64,000 nucleotides of DNA from Heyndrickxia coagulans 36D1 (GCF_000169195.2 NC_016023.1:930001-994000), one strand, 5' to 3'. Numbered from the stretch's first letter, positions 1 to 9,708 are shown. Program-made: numbers and translations. The notes: generated by a model not told the origin, from the letters alone.

Positions 1-2533
1 AGCTGTTTTTTCCGAAAAAGCCCGCGTGGAAACATGGTTACGGGACGGTCTAACAGTGACGACATTATATGACCCGATGCTAGCCAAAATCATTGTCCAC
101 GGAAAAGACCGGCAAGAAGCGATCAAAAAATTAAAAACAGCATTAAAAGCATCCAAATGTTACGGCATTACCACCAACCTTTCGTATTTACATGCTTTAA
201 TGAATAAATCGGAATGGCAAAGGGGCGAAGTGTACACAAGACTGTTAAATACCTTTCATCCTGCAGAGCATGCCATTGAAGTCCTGGATGGCGGAGTGCA
301 AACAACTGTACAGGATTACCCGGGACGGAAGGGATATTGGGATGTCGGTGTGCCGCCGTGCGGGCCGATGGATCCCCTCTCTTTCCGGATCGGAAACCAC
401 CTGCTTGGCAATGAAGAAAATGCGGCAGGACTTGAAATGACACTGCGCGGCGGTTCATATGTTTTCCGCCATGATACTTGGTTTTGTTTAACCGGAGCCG
501 ATATGCAGGCAACTTTGGATGGCGTTCCTGTTCCAATGTATGAACCGGTGCTTGCAGAAAAAGGCCGGGTCCTCAAGTTTGGCGAAGCACAAAAAGGCAT
601 GCGGACGTATTTGCTCATTGCCGGCGGGCTGGAGATGCCGGAAGTTCTTGGGAGCTCTTCCACCTTTACATTAGGCGGATTTGGCGGGCACGGCGGTAGA
701 GCGCTCCGGCCTGGAGATGTGTTGGGTATCCGGGAAACCGATAATCGTCTTAAAGAACATTGGATCAGCGCCCGCCTGCCGGAAATGACGAATGAATGGA
801 TAATCGGCGTGATTCCGGGTCCGCATTGTACGGAAGAATTTTTAGCACAGGAATACTTGGAACAACTTGTGGAAACCCCGTGGGAAGTCCACTTCAACAG
901 CTCCCGTACAGGCGTCCGCCTGATCGGTCCAGCTCCAAAGTGGTCCCGGGAAGACGGTGGTGAAGCAGGGCTGCATCCTTCCAATATTCACGATACACCA
1001 TATGCTGTCGGAGCACTGGATTTAACCGGGGATATGCCGATTCTCCTTGGGCCTGACGGGCCGAGTCTTGGTGGATTTGTCTGCCCGGTGACAACCGCAA
1101 CTGCCGAACTCTGGAAAATTGGCCAGCTCCACCCTGGTGACATTGTTCATTTTCAATTACTAACACTGGAAGAAGCAGAAGCACTGTGGAAAAAGCAGGA
1201 TCAAACATTGCAGGCTGTTCCATTGCCGGAAAAAACATCGAACCTTTCCGCTGATTATCCGGTACTCGTCCGGGAAACCGAAAACCGTGATTTTTCCTTC
1301 ATCATCCGCTGCTGCGGAGACAGCAACTTACTTGTTGAATACGGGGAAATGGAACTGGATCTCTCCCTGCGTTTTCAAATTCATGTGCTGATGCAGGCGA
1401 TTAAAGAGTCAGGTGATATTCCGGTACTGGATCTGACGCCGGGTATTCGGTCGCTTCAGGTACATATAAATCCGGACAAAATGAACGTAAAAACTGCAGC
1501 CCAAAGAATAGTGGAAATCGATAAGAATCTCCCGGATATTGCCTCGATTGAGGTGCCGTCAAGAATCGTGAATCTGCCGCTTTCCTGGAATGATCCCGCC
1601 ACGCAGCTGGCAACAGAACGCTACCAGAAAAATGTTCGTCCCGATGCGCCGTGGTGCCCGTCCAATTTAGAATTTATCCGCCGTATCAATGGTTTGCAAC
1701 GCATCGAAGAAGTAAAAGAGATTGTTTTCGGGGCAAATTACCTCGTCCTAGGCCTAGGCGATGTTTATTTAGGGGCACCGGTTGCCATACCGACAGATCC
1801 GCGCCACCGCCTGGTCACTACAAAATATAACCCGGCACGGACATGGACACCGGAAAATGCAGTCGGGATCGGCGGCGCCTATATGTGTGTCTACGGCATG
1901 GAAGGCCCCGGCGGATACCAATTTGTCGGGCGAACTGTGCAGATGTGGAACAAATTGCGTACAACGGACAGTTTTAAACCGGGCAAACCATGGCTACTTG
2001 ATTTTTTTGACCAAATCCGGTTTTACCCTGTTGAAGCAGACGAACTACTTCAATTAAGGGAGGACTTTCTCAGGGGCCGGTTCCATCCGAAGATCGAGGA
2101 AACAACTTTCCATCTTGGGAAGTATATGGCGTTTTTATCAAAGCATCAGGATAGTATCCAACATTTCCAGCAAAAACAGCAAGCTGCCTTTAAAAAAGAA
2201 ATGGAAATGTGGAAAGAACGTGGATTAGATGCGTTTATCTCAGAACATCATGACACAGGACAACTGGCGGAAGAAGTTTTTCCTGAAGGAGTGGTCCCGG
2301 TCCGTTGCACTATGCCGGGCAGCATTTGGCAGGTGCTTGTAAAATCCGGGCAAAAGATCGATAAAGGAGAAACTTTATTAATAGAAGAAAGTATGAAAAT
2401 GGAGTTCCCACAGGTCGCCCCATGTGCAGGAACAATTGTTTCCGTTAAAGTAGAACCTGGCGATGAAGTGCATGCAGGACAGGTAATTGTCAGCATTTTG
2501 GAAGAAAAAGAAGCGGAGGTGCCGGTTCAATGA
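1..2533 (+). CDS. uca: Urea carboxylase, C-terminal part (5' end outside window)
   Basis: Biotin-dependent carboxylation of urea to allophanate, the first step of the ATP-dependent urea amidolyase route, in the cytoplasm. The reading frame is open to the first base of the window, so the N-terminal biotin carboxylase is mostly missing; about 75 residues of its C-terminal subdomain remain (YDPMLAKIIV, then a TN motif). Next come a KipA/AHS2-like domain (roughly residues 80-385, starting near GGVQTTVQDYPGR), a KipI/AHS1-like domain (roughly 425-625) and a C-terminal biotinyl domain whose acceptor lysine lies in EESMKME, 44 residues from the end. The stop overlaps the start of the allophanate hydrolase gene (ATGA), so the two are translationally coupled. 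The full protein of this family is about 1200 residues; about 840 are seen here. Family assignment is firm. Confidence 0.95.
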   Translation, partial: AVFSEKARVETWLRDGLTVTTLYDPMLAKIIVHGKDRQEAIKKLKTALKASKCYGITTNLSYLHALMNKSEWQRGEVYTRLLNTFHPAEHAIEVLDGGVQTTVQDYPGRKGYWDVGVPPCGPMDPLSFRIGNHLLGNEENAAGLEMTLRGGSYVFRHDTWFCLTGADMQATLDGVPVPMYEPVLAEKGRVLKFGEAQKGMRTYLLIAGGLEMPEVLGSSSTFTLGGFGGHGGRALRPGDVLGIRETDNRLKEHWISARLPEMTNEWIIGVIPGPHCTEEFLAQEYLEQLVETPWEVHFNSSRTGVRLIGPAPKWSREDGGEAGLHPSNIHDTPYAVGALDLTGDMPILLGPDGPSLGGFVCPVTTATAELWKIGQLHPGDIVHFQLLTLEEAEALWKKQDQTLQAVPLPEKTSNLSADYPVLVRETENRDFSFIIRCCGDSNLLVEYGEMELDLSLRFQIHVLMQAIKESGDIPVLDLTPGIRSLQVHINPDKMNVKTAAQRIVEIDKNLPDIASIEVPSRIVNLPLSWNDPATQLATERYQKNVRPDAPWCPSNLEFIRRINGLQRIEEVKEIVFGANYLVLGLGDVYLGAPVAIPTDPRHRLVTTKYNPARTWTPENAVGIGGAYMCVYGMEGPGGYQFVGRTVQMWNKLRTTDSFKPGKPWLLDFFDQIRFYPVEADELLQLREDFLRGRFHPKIEETTFHLGKYMAFLSKHQDSIQHFQQKQQAAFKKEMEMWKERGLDAFISEHHDTGQLAEEVFPEGVVPVRCTMPGSIWQVLVKSGQKIDKGETLLIEESMKMEFPQVAPCAGTIVSVKVEPGDEVHAGQVIVSILEEKEAEVPVQ

Positions 2534-4254
2534 TTCCTTTAACCGTTGAAAAGTTAAGATTACAATACCGTGAAGAAAAAACTACCCCCGAGGCAGTCAT
2601 AAAAGAAATTTTGAACTGTGTAGAAGCAGATCGCGGCATGAATATTTGGATTACCCCGCCAACCATGGAACACATCCGACCGTATCTAGACCGGCTCGCG
2701 TCTTTAGATCCGGAGGACGCTCCCTTGTGGGGCATTCCCTTCGCCATTAAAGATAATATAGATGTGGCCGGAATGCCAACAACTGCTGGATGTCCGGATT
2801 ATACGTATGTCCCGGAAGAACATGCCACAGTCGTAAAACGGTTAATCGAAGCCGGTGCTATCCCACTGGGCAAAACCAATTTGGATCAATTTGCGACAGG
2901 ACTTGTCGGTACAAGAAGTCCATATGGCGAAACGAAAAATGCGTTACGGGAGGAACTGATTTCCGGCGGTTCCAGCTCCGGGTCGGCTGTTGCCGTTGCC
3001 CGCGGCCATGCTGCTTTTTCACTTGGTACTGACACTGCCGGCTCCGGCCGCGTTCCGGCTGCGTTGAACGGGTTAGTGGGATTCAAATCTAGCCTTGGCG
3101 CTTGGCCGAAAAAAGGCGTTGTGCCAGCATGCGCAAGCCTCGACTGTGTGACGGTTTTCACCCATACCATAGAAGATGCTTTGCAAGTAGATCATATTAT
3201 CCGTGGAGAAGACCCGCTTGATCCATGGTCTGAAGACATACCTCTCCGTACTCCGGCCAAGCCGCTTAAAATCTTGATCCCGGATTCTCTGGAGTTTTTC
3301 GGACCGTTTGCGATGCAATATGAAGCGGAATGGAAAAAAACCGCTGAACGGATTAAAGATTTGCAAATTCCGGTAGAATCTATCGATATCCGACAGTTCG
3401 CCAAGGCTTCCGCCATTTTATATGACGGACCTTTCGTAGCGGAACGCTGGAGCGATCTTGGTGGATTCATAGAAAGTCATCCCGGTGCGGCTTTTTCAGT
3501 AACAGAAAAAATTTTAAAATCCGGGGCTGACCCCAAATATACGGCAGCCTCTGTTTTCCGAGCTATTCACAAGCTCCAGACGATTAAAAAATCAGTGCAT
3601 CAGCTATTGGGAGATGCTGTGCTTGTGATGCCGACAACCGGTGGCACATGGACAAGGGAAGAGGTCAGAACCAATCCGGTCCAAACCAACAGCAAAATGG
3701 GCCTTTACACGAACCACTGCAATTTGCTCGATATGTGCGCAATTGCAGTACCGGCCGGTGAGGCGGACACACACCTGCCTTTCGGGATTACGATTTTTGC
3801 AAAATCCGAAAATGATCATCTCCTTTTTGGAGCAGCCAGTACATTTGTTGCGGCCACAAATCAAACGCCTATTGCGGTTTGCGGTTTACACATGCGGGGA
3901 TTCCCACTGGAAAAAGAACTGGTTTCAATGGGGGGCCGGTTTGTGAAGAAGGCTTTTACGGCGCCCGTCTACCAGTTGTTTAAACTCCCTTTCGAAACCC
4001 CAAAACCCGGTCTCGTTAAAAATCCGGATGAAGGCGCCGCAATTGAAGTAGAACTGTGGGAAATGCCTGCTGATGCTTTTGGTACGTTTACGGCATCGAT
4101 TCCCGCCCCGCTCGGCATCGGTAAAGTGGAATTGGCGGACGGCAGTGAGGTACCTGGTTTTCTCTGCGAAGCCTACGCAGCGAAAAGTGCAGAAGACATT
4201 ACTTCATTTAGGGGCTGGCGGAATTACCAGCACCAGATAAAAACATTGATTTAA
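2530..4254 (+). CDS. atzF: Allophanate hydrolase
   Basis: Hydrolyses allophanate to ammonia and CO2, completing urea breakdown started by the upstream carboxylase. The 574-residue protein has an amidase-signature domain: catalytic Lys74 in FAIKDN, the GGSSSGS loop with cis-Ser148, and nucleophile Ser172 in GTDTAGSGR, with the expected 24-residue spacing between the two serines. From about residue 450 there is the extra C-terminal domain typical of AtzF-type enzymes (FRGWRNYQHQI near the end), which distinguishes it from ordinary amidases such as GatA. The ATG overlaps the carboxylase stop codon by four bases, so both are surely one operon. Expected role is nitrogen scavenging from urea without nickel urease. 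No regulator of the pathway is visible in the window. Confidence 0.95.
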   Translation: MIPLTVEKLRLQYREEKTTPEAVIKEILNCVEADRGMNIWITPPTMEHIRPYLDRLASLDPEDAPLWGIPFAIKDNIDVAGMPTTAGCPDYTYVPEEHATVVKRLIEAGAIPLGKTNLDQFATGLVGTRSPYGETKNALREELISGGSSSGSAVAVARGHAAFSLGTDTAGSGRVPAALNGLVGFKSSLGAWPKKGVVPACASLDCVTVFTHTIEDALQVDHIIRGEDPLDPWSEDIPLRTPAKPLKILIPDSLEFFGPFAMQYEAEWKKTAERIKDLQIPVESIDIRQFAKASAILYDGPFVAERWSDLGGFIESHPGAAFSVTEKILKSGADPKYTAASVFRAIHKLQTIKKSVHQLLGDAVLVMPTTGGTWTREEVRTNPVQTNSKMGLYTNHCNLLDMCAIAVPAGEADTHLPFGITIFAKSENDHLLFGAASTFVAATNQTPIAVCGLHMRGFPLEKELVSMGGRFVKKAFTAPVYQLFKLPFETPKPGLVKNPDEGAAIEVELWEMPADAFGTFTASIPAPLGIGKVELADGSEVPGFLCEAYAAKSAEDITSFRGWRNYQHQIKTLI

Positions 4255-4288
4255 ATGCTTTACTTTCTACTTTCTAAAACTAGTAATA

Positions 4289-4344
4289 TACAAAGTAAAA
4301 AGGATGTGGGGCAAACAACTGCCTGGCAACCTTTTTATTTTGTA
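4289..4344 (+). terminator. Inverted repeat after atzF, likely terminator
   Basis: A 15-bp arm at 4289-4303 pairs with 4330-4344 with one mismatch; the right arm carries the run CCTTTTTATTTTG. It lies 35 bp past the atzF stop, in the position expected for the operon terminator. The loop (26 nt) is long and the stem is AT-rich, so termination strength is uncertain. The rest of 4345-4565 shows no gene that I can support. Confidence 0.5.
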
Positions 4345-4565
4345 TATTTCTTTATTTCATCAAACCGACTCTAACCTAAAACCTAAAGTTGAATATGTCC
4401 AATTTATTATAACGTGATGCAACTAATTGAATTTTTTGGTTGGGTCACTAGTTGTACGGTTTACATCGTGGGTCTTCCAGGATATATATAAGGAATTCCA
4501 CTCGTCAAATTTTCGGACGGACTGTTCTTTGAGGAACAGAAACTAAACAAACAGCCATGATGGTT

Positions 4566-4688
4566 TCAGACAGGAAACCACCACGCCCAGATTTTCCATT
4601 CATAGTATTTCATTTTCTTCCTCAACGCCTCTATTTCAGCTGTAATAGGAATTTGTTTACCCGAAGCTTCTATCTTAAACTTTTTCGA
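4566..4688 (-). pseudogene. Possible gene remnant downstream of azoR
   Basis: On the minus strand a frame is open for about 40 codons between an in-frame stop at 4689 and the stop at 4566-4568. Its translation, with a Glu/Lys-rich stretch (ITAEIEALRKK) followed by a tryptophan-rich tail (KIWAWWFPV), reads like the end of a real protein rather than random sequence. There is no usable start codon except an internal ATG, so if it is real it is a decayed C-terminal fragment. I do not recognise the family. It could also be chance. Confidence 0.22.
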
Positions 4689-4715
4689 TTACTGTATAGT
4701 TCCCATTTTTACTTG

Positions 4716-5339
4716 TCAAAATGTTTTCCCCATTTCAACTGCCTTTTTGATAGCTTCCTCCATAATTTCTGTAGCTCTTTCAGGATAGTGGTCCATTCCT
4801 TCAACAAATAATTGATGGTAATCCTTAAACCCTAAGAAAGTGAATAACATTTTAACATATTGACTAGCAGGATCACTTCCGTTGTAGACGCTTCCGCTTG
4901 ATTGAATGTGTAGTGCCTTTTTTCCTTCCAACAAACCTACAGATCCCTGGTCTGTGTATTTAAAAGTTTTCCCCGCCACTGTAATCGTATCAATCCAGGC
5001 TTTTAACCGGGTTGGTACGCTTAAATTCCACAACGGATTTGCAATGACTACTTTATCCTTTTCCATAAAACTTGCAGTAAAGGAGTCAAACAGAGTCACT
5101 TTGTGTTGTTGTTCATTTGATAATGAGTAAAAGGGAATCTTTTGTTTTAATTTACTCCACGCTTCCAATAGGTCTCGGTCAATTTCAGGTATGGTCATAT
5201 CATACAAATTCATTTCCTCTATATCATCGTCTGGATGATGTTCCCGGTAAGACTTCAAGAAAGCATTCGTTACTTTCATTGTACGTGAGTATTCTTCTGA
5301 AAACGGATGTGCTTTTACTACCAACACTTTCGGCATCAT
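4716..5339 (-). CDS. azoR: FMN-dependent NADH:quinone/azo oxidoreductase (AzoR family)
   Basis: A 207-residue flavodoxin-fold protein of the AzoR family, which reduces quinones and azo compounds by two electrons using NADH and FMN and protects against quinone stress. The N-terminus (KVLVVKAHPFSEEYSRTM) carries the FMN phosphate-binding loop; later PLWNLSVPTRLKAWIDTI is a conserved family block lining the active site. Start chosen at the ATG preceded by AAAGGAG six bases upstream; a second ATG follows directly. The gene stands alone on the minus strand and is convergent with the urea genes. In Bacillus relatives such genes belong to YodB/CatR regulons, and a YodB-type regulator is encoded at 36367, but I found no copy of that regulator's putative operator here. 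Confidence 0.9.
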   Translation of the reverse strand: MMPKVLVVKAHPFSEEYSRTMKVTNAFLKSYREHHPDDDIEEMNLYDMTIPEIDRDLLEAWSKLKQKIPFYSLSNEQQHKVTLFDSFTASFMEKDKVVIANPLWNLSVPTRLKAWIDTITVAGKTFKYTDQGSVGLLEGKKALHIQSSGSVYNGSDPASQYVKMLFTFLGFKDYHQLFVEGMDHYPERATEIMEEAIKKAVEMGKTF

Positions 5340-5664
5340 TCATGACTCCTTTACTATTTTTTAACGCCTTTATTTTATAGATAAACTCTCCCAATCTACA
5401 TTAAAAAAATAGCACTTTACATTAAAAATGATTGCTGTTTGGATTAAAATTGGAACTTTTAATTTTACCTGGTGTAGGGCAATCCCTACTTTATTGATGC
5501 AAATTTTGGAGAAGTTCCTTCATCTATAATTATCCCCGACCGATTGAATGAAACAAACGCACTGATGTCAGACCTCCTTGGCTTCATCCTAATTTATAGT
5601 GTCTTACTTTCGGGATTGGAGTACACAGGCACCCTGAATTCTGAAAAAACTCTATAATTTTAGC
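5340..5664. other. Gene-free spacer between azoR and the helicase module
   Basis: 325 bp, AT-rich. It must hold the azoR promoter on the minus strand. The string GGTGTAGGGCA at about 5471-5481 recurs at about 8005-8015 on the other side of the helicase pair; an 11-base match could be chance. No RNA gene or ORF is supported. Confidence 0.4.
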
Positions 5665-5892
5665 CTAACTTTGTTGAAGTAATTGTTCTTTGATATTTTG
5701 TAGTCTTTGGATATCTGCTTCAATTATTTTCAGAGCACATACTGGACAGAAATGCTCATAAGTCCTACCTACCTTAAGTTTCAGTCGTTTCTCACCTCGA
5801 AGAATTCGATGTGATGGTATATGTTGACAACAATGTGCACGTTGTGCTTCATCTACTTTAATGGATTTTATAAATGTTTTAGACCGTGGCAT
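5665..5892 (-). CDS. Small Cys/His protein coupled to the helicase
   Basis: 75 residues, not assigned to a family. It has an N-terminal CCQH(IPS)H cluster and, after a basic GEKRLKLKVGRTYEH stretch, a CPVC knuckle, followed by a charged, probably helical tail of about 20 residues. The spacing suggests a small zinc-binding fold resembling PARP/LIM-type fingers (inference). Its ATG overlaps the stop of the helicase gene upstream (TAATG), so translation is coupled and the two products probably act together. The region is visibly more AT-rich than the flanking azoR and urea genes, suggesting acquisition. A nucleic-acid-binding partner of the helicase is the simplest reading; an antitoxin or adaptor role cannot be excluded. 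Confidence 0.7.
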   Translation of the reverse strand: MPRSKTFIKSIKVDEAQRAHCCQHIPSHRILRGEKRLKLKVGRTYEHFCPVCALKIIEADIQRLQNIKEQLLQQS

Positions 5893-7700
5893 TATAATAC
5901 CTCTTGAAGTGCTTCGTTGATAATATAGTTTAGTTTTTCTCGAATAGTATCTAGTTCATTTTTAGAAAATTCATCACGTTTTCCAGAATCTTTTCCAACA
6001 AAATCATTAATTTTTTTATCTACAGCAGCTTTTAATATTACAAAGTTACTTCTTCCTAAACGTCTACGATCCAAATCGTGACCTTGAGGGTTCATTCCTT
6101 GTTGTCTTAGTATGAAACTAACATTATTTCGGACAGTTTCATCTAACGCTCGTCTTGCAGCTTGACGTTCTCTTTGTTTTGTTGTAGGTATTGGATGATG
6201 CTTATACGATATTTGAATATCTTCAAGTGTTACTCCTTTAGATTTTAACAATTCCAATGCTTTCTTGACTTCGTCATCTTCAAGAACCAATGGTATTTCT
6301 ATTATAGAAACCCCTTCTTGTTCACGGATTTCAACTTGATTTGTTCTCCTGTTTCTTGAGGTATTAGTTGAAGTTGGTTCTATAATAATCTCATCACTTT
6401 TTGAGAAGTCAAAGTCCTCCATAGGCAACAACTGGTCAAAAAATTCACGATCTGCTTGACTAAATTCTTGAAAGTCTTCCCAAAGGCGTGCAATATTTGA
6501 ACCAGCATGAAAAACAACAGTTCCTTGATTATTTAAACTATCAGGCGAATTTTGATCCACTGTTCGCATAACCCTACCCACAAATTGAACAAACGGTGAT
6601 AACTCATTAAATACACTGAAAATCGCCGCGACACTTAAATATGGATGGTCGAAACCTTCACCTAATTTTCTAACTTGAACAATTACATCTAACTGATGGT
6701 TTTTTAGTTGACTTAGAACACGATCATTATCTGCATCATCCTGTAAACTATGAACATAGGCGGCTCTTAGCCCTCTTGCTCGGTACGCCTCCATAACTTG
6801 TATACAATGTTGACGATTTAGAGCCGAAGCAATAATCTTGTGATTAGAATTACCAGATTCCTCCCTAATTTGATTGAGTGCACGTATTGATGAATCAACT
6901 ATCGTAAATAGTGTTTCTTGAGATGTCACAATACTTCGTCTAAAATCTGAATCTGTTTCGCCAAGTCTTTTAACTTCATCCAGACTTACTTCTATCTCTT
7001 GTCCGTCCTGTCTACGGACATATTTTAAAGTTCTAGGATTAAGAACTATTGCTTTTAATCGTTTTACATAACCTTCTTCAATTGCTCTAAAAATAGGGAA
7101 TGTATAAATAACTTGTCCAGACATAATCTGTCCATCTGCTCGCCTAGGGGTTGCACTATAGTTTACAATATTTGCATTTGGGAATGCTCTTCGAATTATG
7201 TTCCAACTCTCAGCTACGTTATGGTGGGCCTCATCGACTAGAATTAAATCGAAAAAATCGGCGGGAAGGGATGATAACCATCGATTATTAACACCCTGCA
7301 GTTGTTGAATATTAGTAATTACAACTTCTGCTTCTTCTAAATCCGACAGATTTGTTGTTTTACCACGAATTTCGGCTGGCTCAGGATACGGAGGTGTATT
7401 CAAAACGTGACATTTACTATAGAACAATTCCTCTTGAGAAGGATCAAAATCCTTAAACAACTGAGATGCAATATTTAAACCAGGGGCAATGACTAATGTT
7501 CTTTTTGACTTTAATGCAAAAGGTGTTATTGTAATTAGACCTGACTTCCCACAGCCAACTGGTAAAATTATTGCAGTTTCCCTCTCGTTCTCACTTCGGG
7601 AATAGTAGACTTTAATACTTTGAAAAGCCTCTCTTTGAGGAATTCTAAGATTAATATTTTCTGAAATGTAGGGTTCCCTTGTTTCAAATATACTCGGCAT
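5892..7700 (-). CDS. SF2 DEAD/DEAH-box helicase
   Basis: A 602-residue superfamily 2 ATPase of the SSL2/type III restriction-like kind. Motifs in order: a Q-like element (RIPQREAF, about residue 20), Walker A LPVGCGKSG (about 47-55), DEAH in LVDEAHHN (about 155), motif III SATPRRADG (about 183), RecA2 elements including KLGEGFDHP, and motif VI VGRVMRT (about 378). The last 200 residues are charged and probably specify substrate. There is no nuclease or methyltransferase domain that I can see. Such stand-alone helicases, in AT-rich insertions between housekeeping genes and coupled to a small zinc protein, often belong to phage-defence or DNA-repair modules; that role is inference. Translation of the downstream small gene is coupled by a TAATG overlap. 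Confidence 0.9.
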   Translation of the reverse strand: MPSIFETREPYISENINLRIPQREAFQSIKVYYSRSENERETAIILPVGCGKSGLITITPFALKSKRTLVIAPGLNIASQLFKDFDPSQEELFYSKCHVLNTPPYPEPAEIRGKTTNLSDLEEAEVVITNIQQLQGVNNRWLSSLPADFFDLILVDEAHHNVAESWNIIRRAFPNANIVNYSATPRRADGQIMSGQVIYTFPIFRAIEEGYVKRLKAIVLNPRTLKYVRRQDGQEIEVSLDEVKRLGETDSDFRRSIVTSQETLFTIVDSSIRALNQIREESGNSNHKIIASALNRQHCIQVMEAYRARGLRAAYVHSLQDDADNDRVLSQLKNHQLDVIVQVRKLGEGFDHPYLSVAAIFSVFNELSPFVQFVGRVMRTVDQNSPDSLNNQGTVVFHAGSNIARLWEDFQEFSQADREFFDQLLPMEDFDFSKSDEIIIEPTSTNTSRNRRTNQVEIREQEGVSIIEIPLVLEDDEVKKALELLKSKGVTLEDIQISYKHHPIPTTKQRERQAARRALDETVRNNVSFILRQQGMNPQGHDLDRRRLGRSNFVILKAAVDKKINDFVGKDSGKRDEFSKNELDTIREKLNYIINEALQEVL

Positions 7701-8133
7701 AGTTTAGCCTCCTCTTTAAAATATACTTTATGAAGAAAGAACTTATGATTAATTATATATCCTTCCCTACAATTACAAAATTACAATAAAAGCAAAAATG
7801 TTTTACAGGTTACACAGCAACTCCTCGTTTGACTTATAGACCACAAGTAGTTTCAGTTGGAACGTAGGAATTCAACTCAAAAATGTGTTTAACCCAATTT
7901 ATTTCAACTTTTCGTCTAAAATTTCGACAAAACATGAAAAAATTCGGTAATGACTAGCTCCAAACCATGATGTTCGGTTTTTTAGTACATTGAATTGGCC
8001 TCCAGGTGTAGGGCATTTAAAGTATTTTCAATAAAATCCTTACACTTTATATTCTTTTTGTTCGACAAAAATGGCCAAAATCCTTGCCAAATCTGAATTT
8101 ATTCTTTATTAAGCAAACCCCTAATAAAAAAAT
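7701..8133. other. Gene-free AT-rich spacer
   Basis: About 430 bp between the helicase start and the terminator of the EPS cluster. It should contain the helicase promoter on the minus strand. No ORF of convincing composition and no tRNA-like fold was seen. The 11-base string shared with 5471-5481 lies at about 8005-8015. Confidence 0.4.
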
Positions 8134-8177
8134 TTTAAAAAAACGGAGAGCTCAAAAAGTTTGAGTCCTCTCCGTTT
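8134..8177 (-). terminator. Terminator of the EPS cluster (after ugd)
   Basis: AAACGGAGAG at 8141-8150 pairs with CTCTCCGTTT at 8168-8177; read on the minus strand, the stem is followed by TTTTAAAATTTTTTT. It lies 16 bp past the ugd stop, a strong intrinsic terminator for the whole minus-strand cluster. Confidence 0.88.
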
Positions 8178-8192
8178 CAAAATCATATGATT

Positions 8193-9530
8193 TTAAGCGT
8201 GTACTTCATCCATAACATAGTATTCCATTATACTTGGACGGCCTACTGAATAATAGTTCATTCCTTTGCCTTTCACTTCATTCAGATCGAAACAGTTACG
8301 GCCATCGTAAATAAACGGGGTTTTCATTTTTTTCTTAAACAAAGTCAGATCCATTTCCTTAATTTCCTGCCACTCTGTAAATACGAAACAAAGATCTGCG
8401 TCCTCAAGTGCATCTTCAATTGATGATTTATAAGTAATTTGATCCGGGAATAGTTTTTTATAGTTCTCTACCCCGACAGGATCGTATGCCTGAATTTCAG
8501 CTCCTTCATTCAGCAACATCCGAACATTTGGAATAGACGGTGCTTCACGTAAATCATCAGTTCCTGGTTTAAAGGTTAACCCTAAAACTGCAACTTTCAG
8601 CCCTTTAAATGTCGGGAAGTCGTTGCGGGCTTTTTTAATAAGGGTATATTTTTGCTTTTCATTTACATCAATTGCAGCTTTCACCGTTCTTAAAATATAT
8701 CCTTGTTCCTCAGACAGCCAATGCAATGCTTTCGTATCTTTCGGGAAGCAGGAACCTCCATAGCCAATTCCAGGATTTAAGAACCGATTTCCAATTCGTT
8801 CGTCATAACTCATACCGTTAGTAACCTCTTCGATATTGGCACCGACTCTTTCACAAAGATTTGCAATGTCATTGACAAAGGAGATCTTTAAGGCTAGAAA
8901 ATCATTTGAAGCATACTTTACCATTTCTGCGCTACGGCGATTCATGTGAAGGATCGGTTGTTTAAAAGGCTCATAAACGTCCATTAAAATTTGTTTTGCC
9001 GTTTCGCTTTCCGTTCCAATTACAATGCGGGAAGCATGGAGCGTATCACGAACAGCAGTACCCTGTGCCAAAAATTCAGGATTTGACGCAACTTCGATTT
9101 TTACATTTTGTTTTAAATGATCTTTCATATAAGCTTCAACTTTATCATTTGTCCCAATCGGTACCGTTGATTTTACAACTACTAGACAGTCCTGTTCTAC
9201 TGATTCAGCAATTTCTTTTGCAACAGTGTAGACAAAGTTTAAGTTTGCAGAACCATCCTCATTTTCAGGGGTACCGACACCAATAAAAATGACATCTGAG
9301 TGAGCATAGGCATTTTTAGAATCTGTTGTGAAAGAGAGATTACCCTTTTCTACATTTTTCACAATTAATTCATCGAGATCCGGTTCGTAAATCGGAGAAA
9401 TTCCTTCACGCAATAAATTAATTTTCTCTTGGTTGTTATCCACACAAGTAACTTGATGGCCAACTTCTGCTAAACAGACACCTGTTACTAGCCCAACATA
9501 GCCTGTCCCGGCTACAGTAATATGCAACAA
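8193..9530 (-). CDS. ugd: UDP-glucose 6-dehydrogenase
   Basis: Oxidises UDP-glucose to UDP-glucuronate with two NAD+, supplying an acidic precursor for the exopolysaccharide. The N-terminal Rossmann motif is GTGYVGLVTG; the catalytic cysteine sits in GYGGSCFPKDTKAL (about residue 260), followed by the C-terminal UDP-binding domain with LGLTFKPGTDDLR. Length (445) matches the family. The frame extends to a TTG at 9539, but the ribosome site AAGGGG (9540-9545) is too close to that; the TTG at 9530 has a 9-base spacing and gives MLHITVAG, with a further TTG at 9527. It is the last gene of the EPS cluster; a separate promoter with TATAAT in the 170-bp gap upstream is possible. Composition here is closer to the genome average than that of its AT-rich neighbours. 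Confidence 0.95.
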   Translation of the reverse strand: MLHITVAGTGYVGLVTGVCLAEVGHQVTCVDNNQEKINLLREGISPIYEPDLDELIVKNVEKGNLSFTTDSKNAYAHSDVIFIGVGTPENEDGSANLNFVYTVAKEIAESVEQDCLVVVKSTVPIGTNDKVEAYMKDHLKQNVKIEVASNPEFLAQGTAVRDTLHASRIVIGTESETAKQILMDVYEPFKQPILHMNRRSAEMVKYASNDFLALKISFVNDIANLCERVGANIEEVTNGMSYDERIGNRFLNPGIGYGGSCFPKDTKALHWLSEEQGYILRTVKAAIDVNEKQKYTLIKKARNDFPTFKGLKVAVLGLTFKPGTDDLREAPSIPNVRMLLNEGAEIQAYDPVGVENYKKLFPDQITYKSSIEDALEDADLCFVFTEWQEIKEMDLTLFKKKMKTPFIYDGRNCFDLNEVKGKGMNYYSVGRPSIMEYYVMDEVHA

Positions 9531-9708
9531 ATAAATCAACCCCTTAGTTTATATAGATTATAGTATAATTTTCCTTAAAATTTATAAATAACTTTTATTA
9601 TATAAATAAAATGAACTTAAGTTTTTACATCAACCAAGCATCAAATTGAATGATTTCTACTTTTTCAGCAGAAAACAAAGTAGCAAAATTTAGTTCATTT
9701 AAAGTTTA

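Noticed and set aside
4557-4811. 84-residue plus-strand frame
   Set aside because: Overlaps azoR antisense and has a Phe/Ser-rich composition typical of shadow frames.
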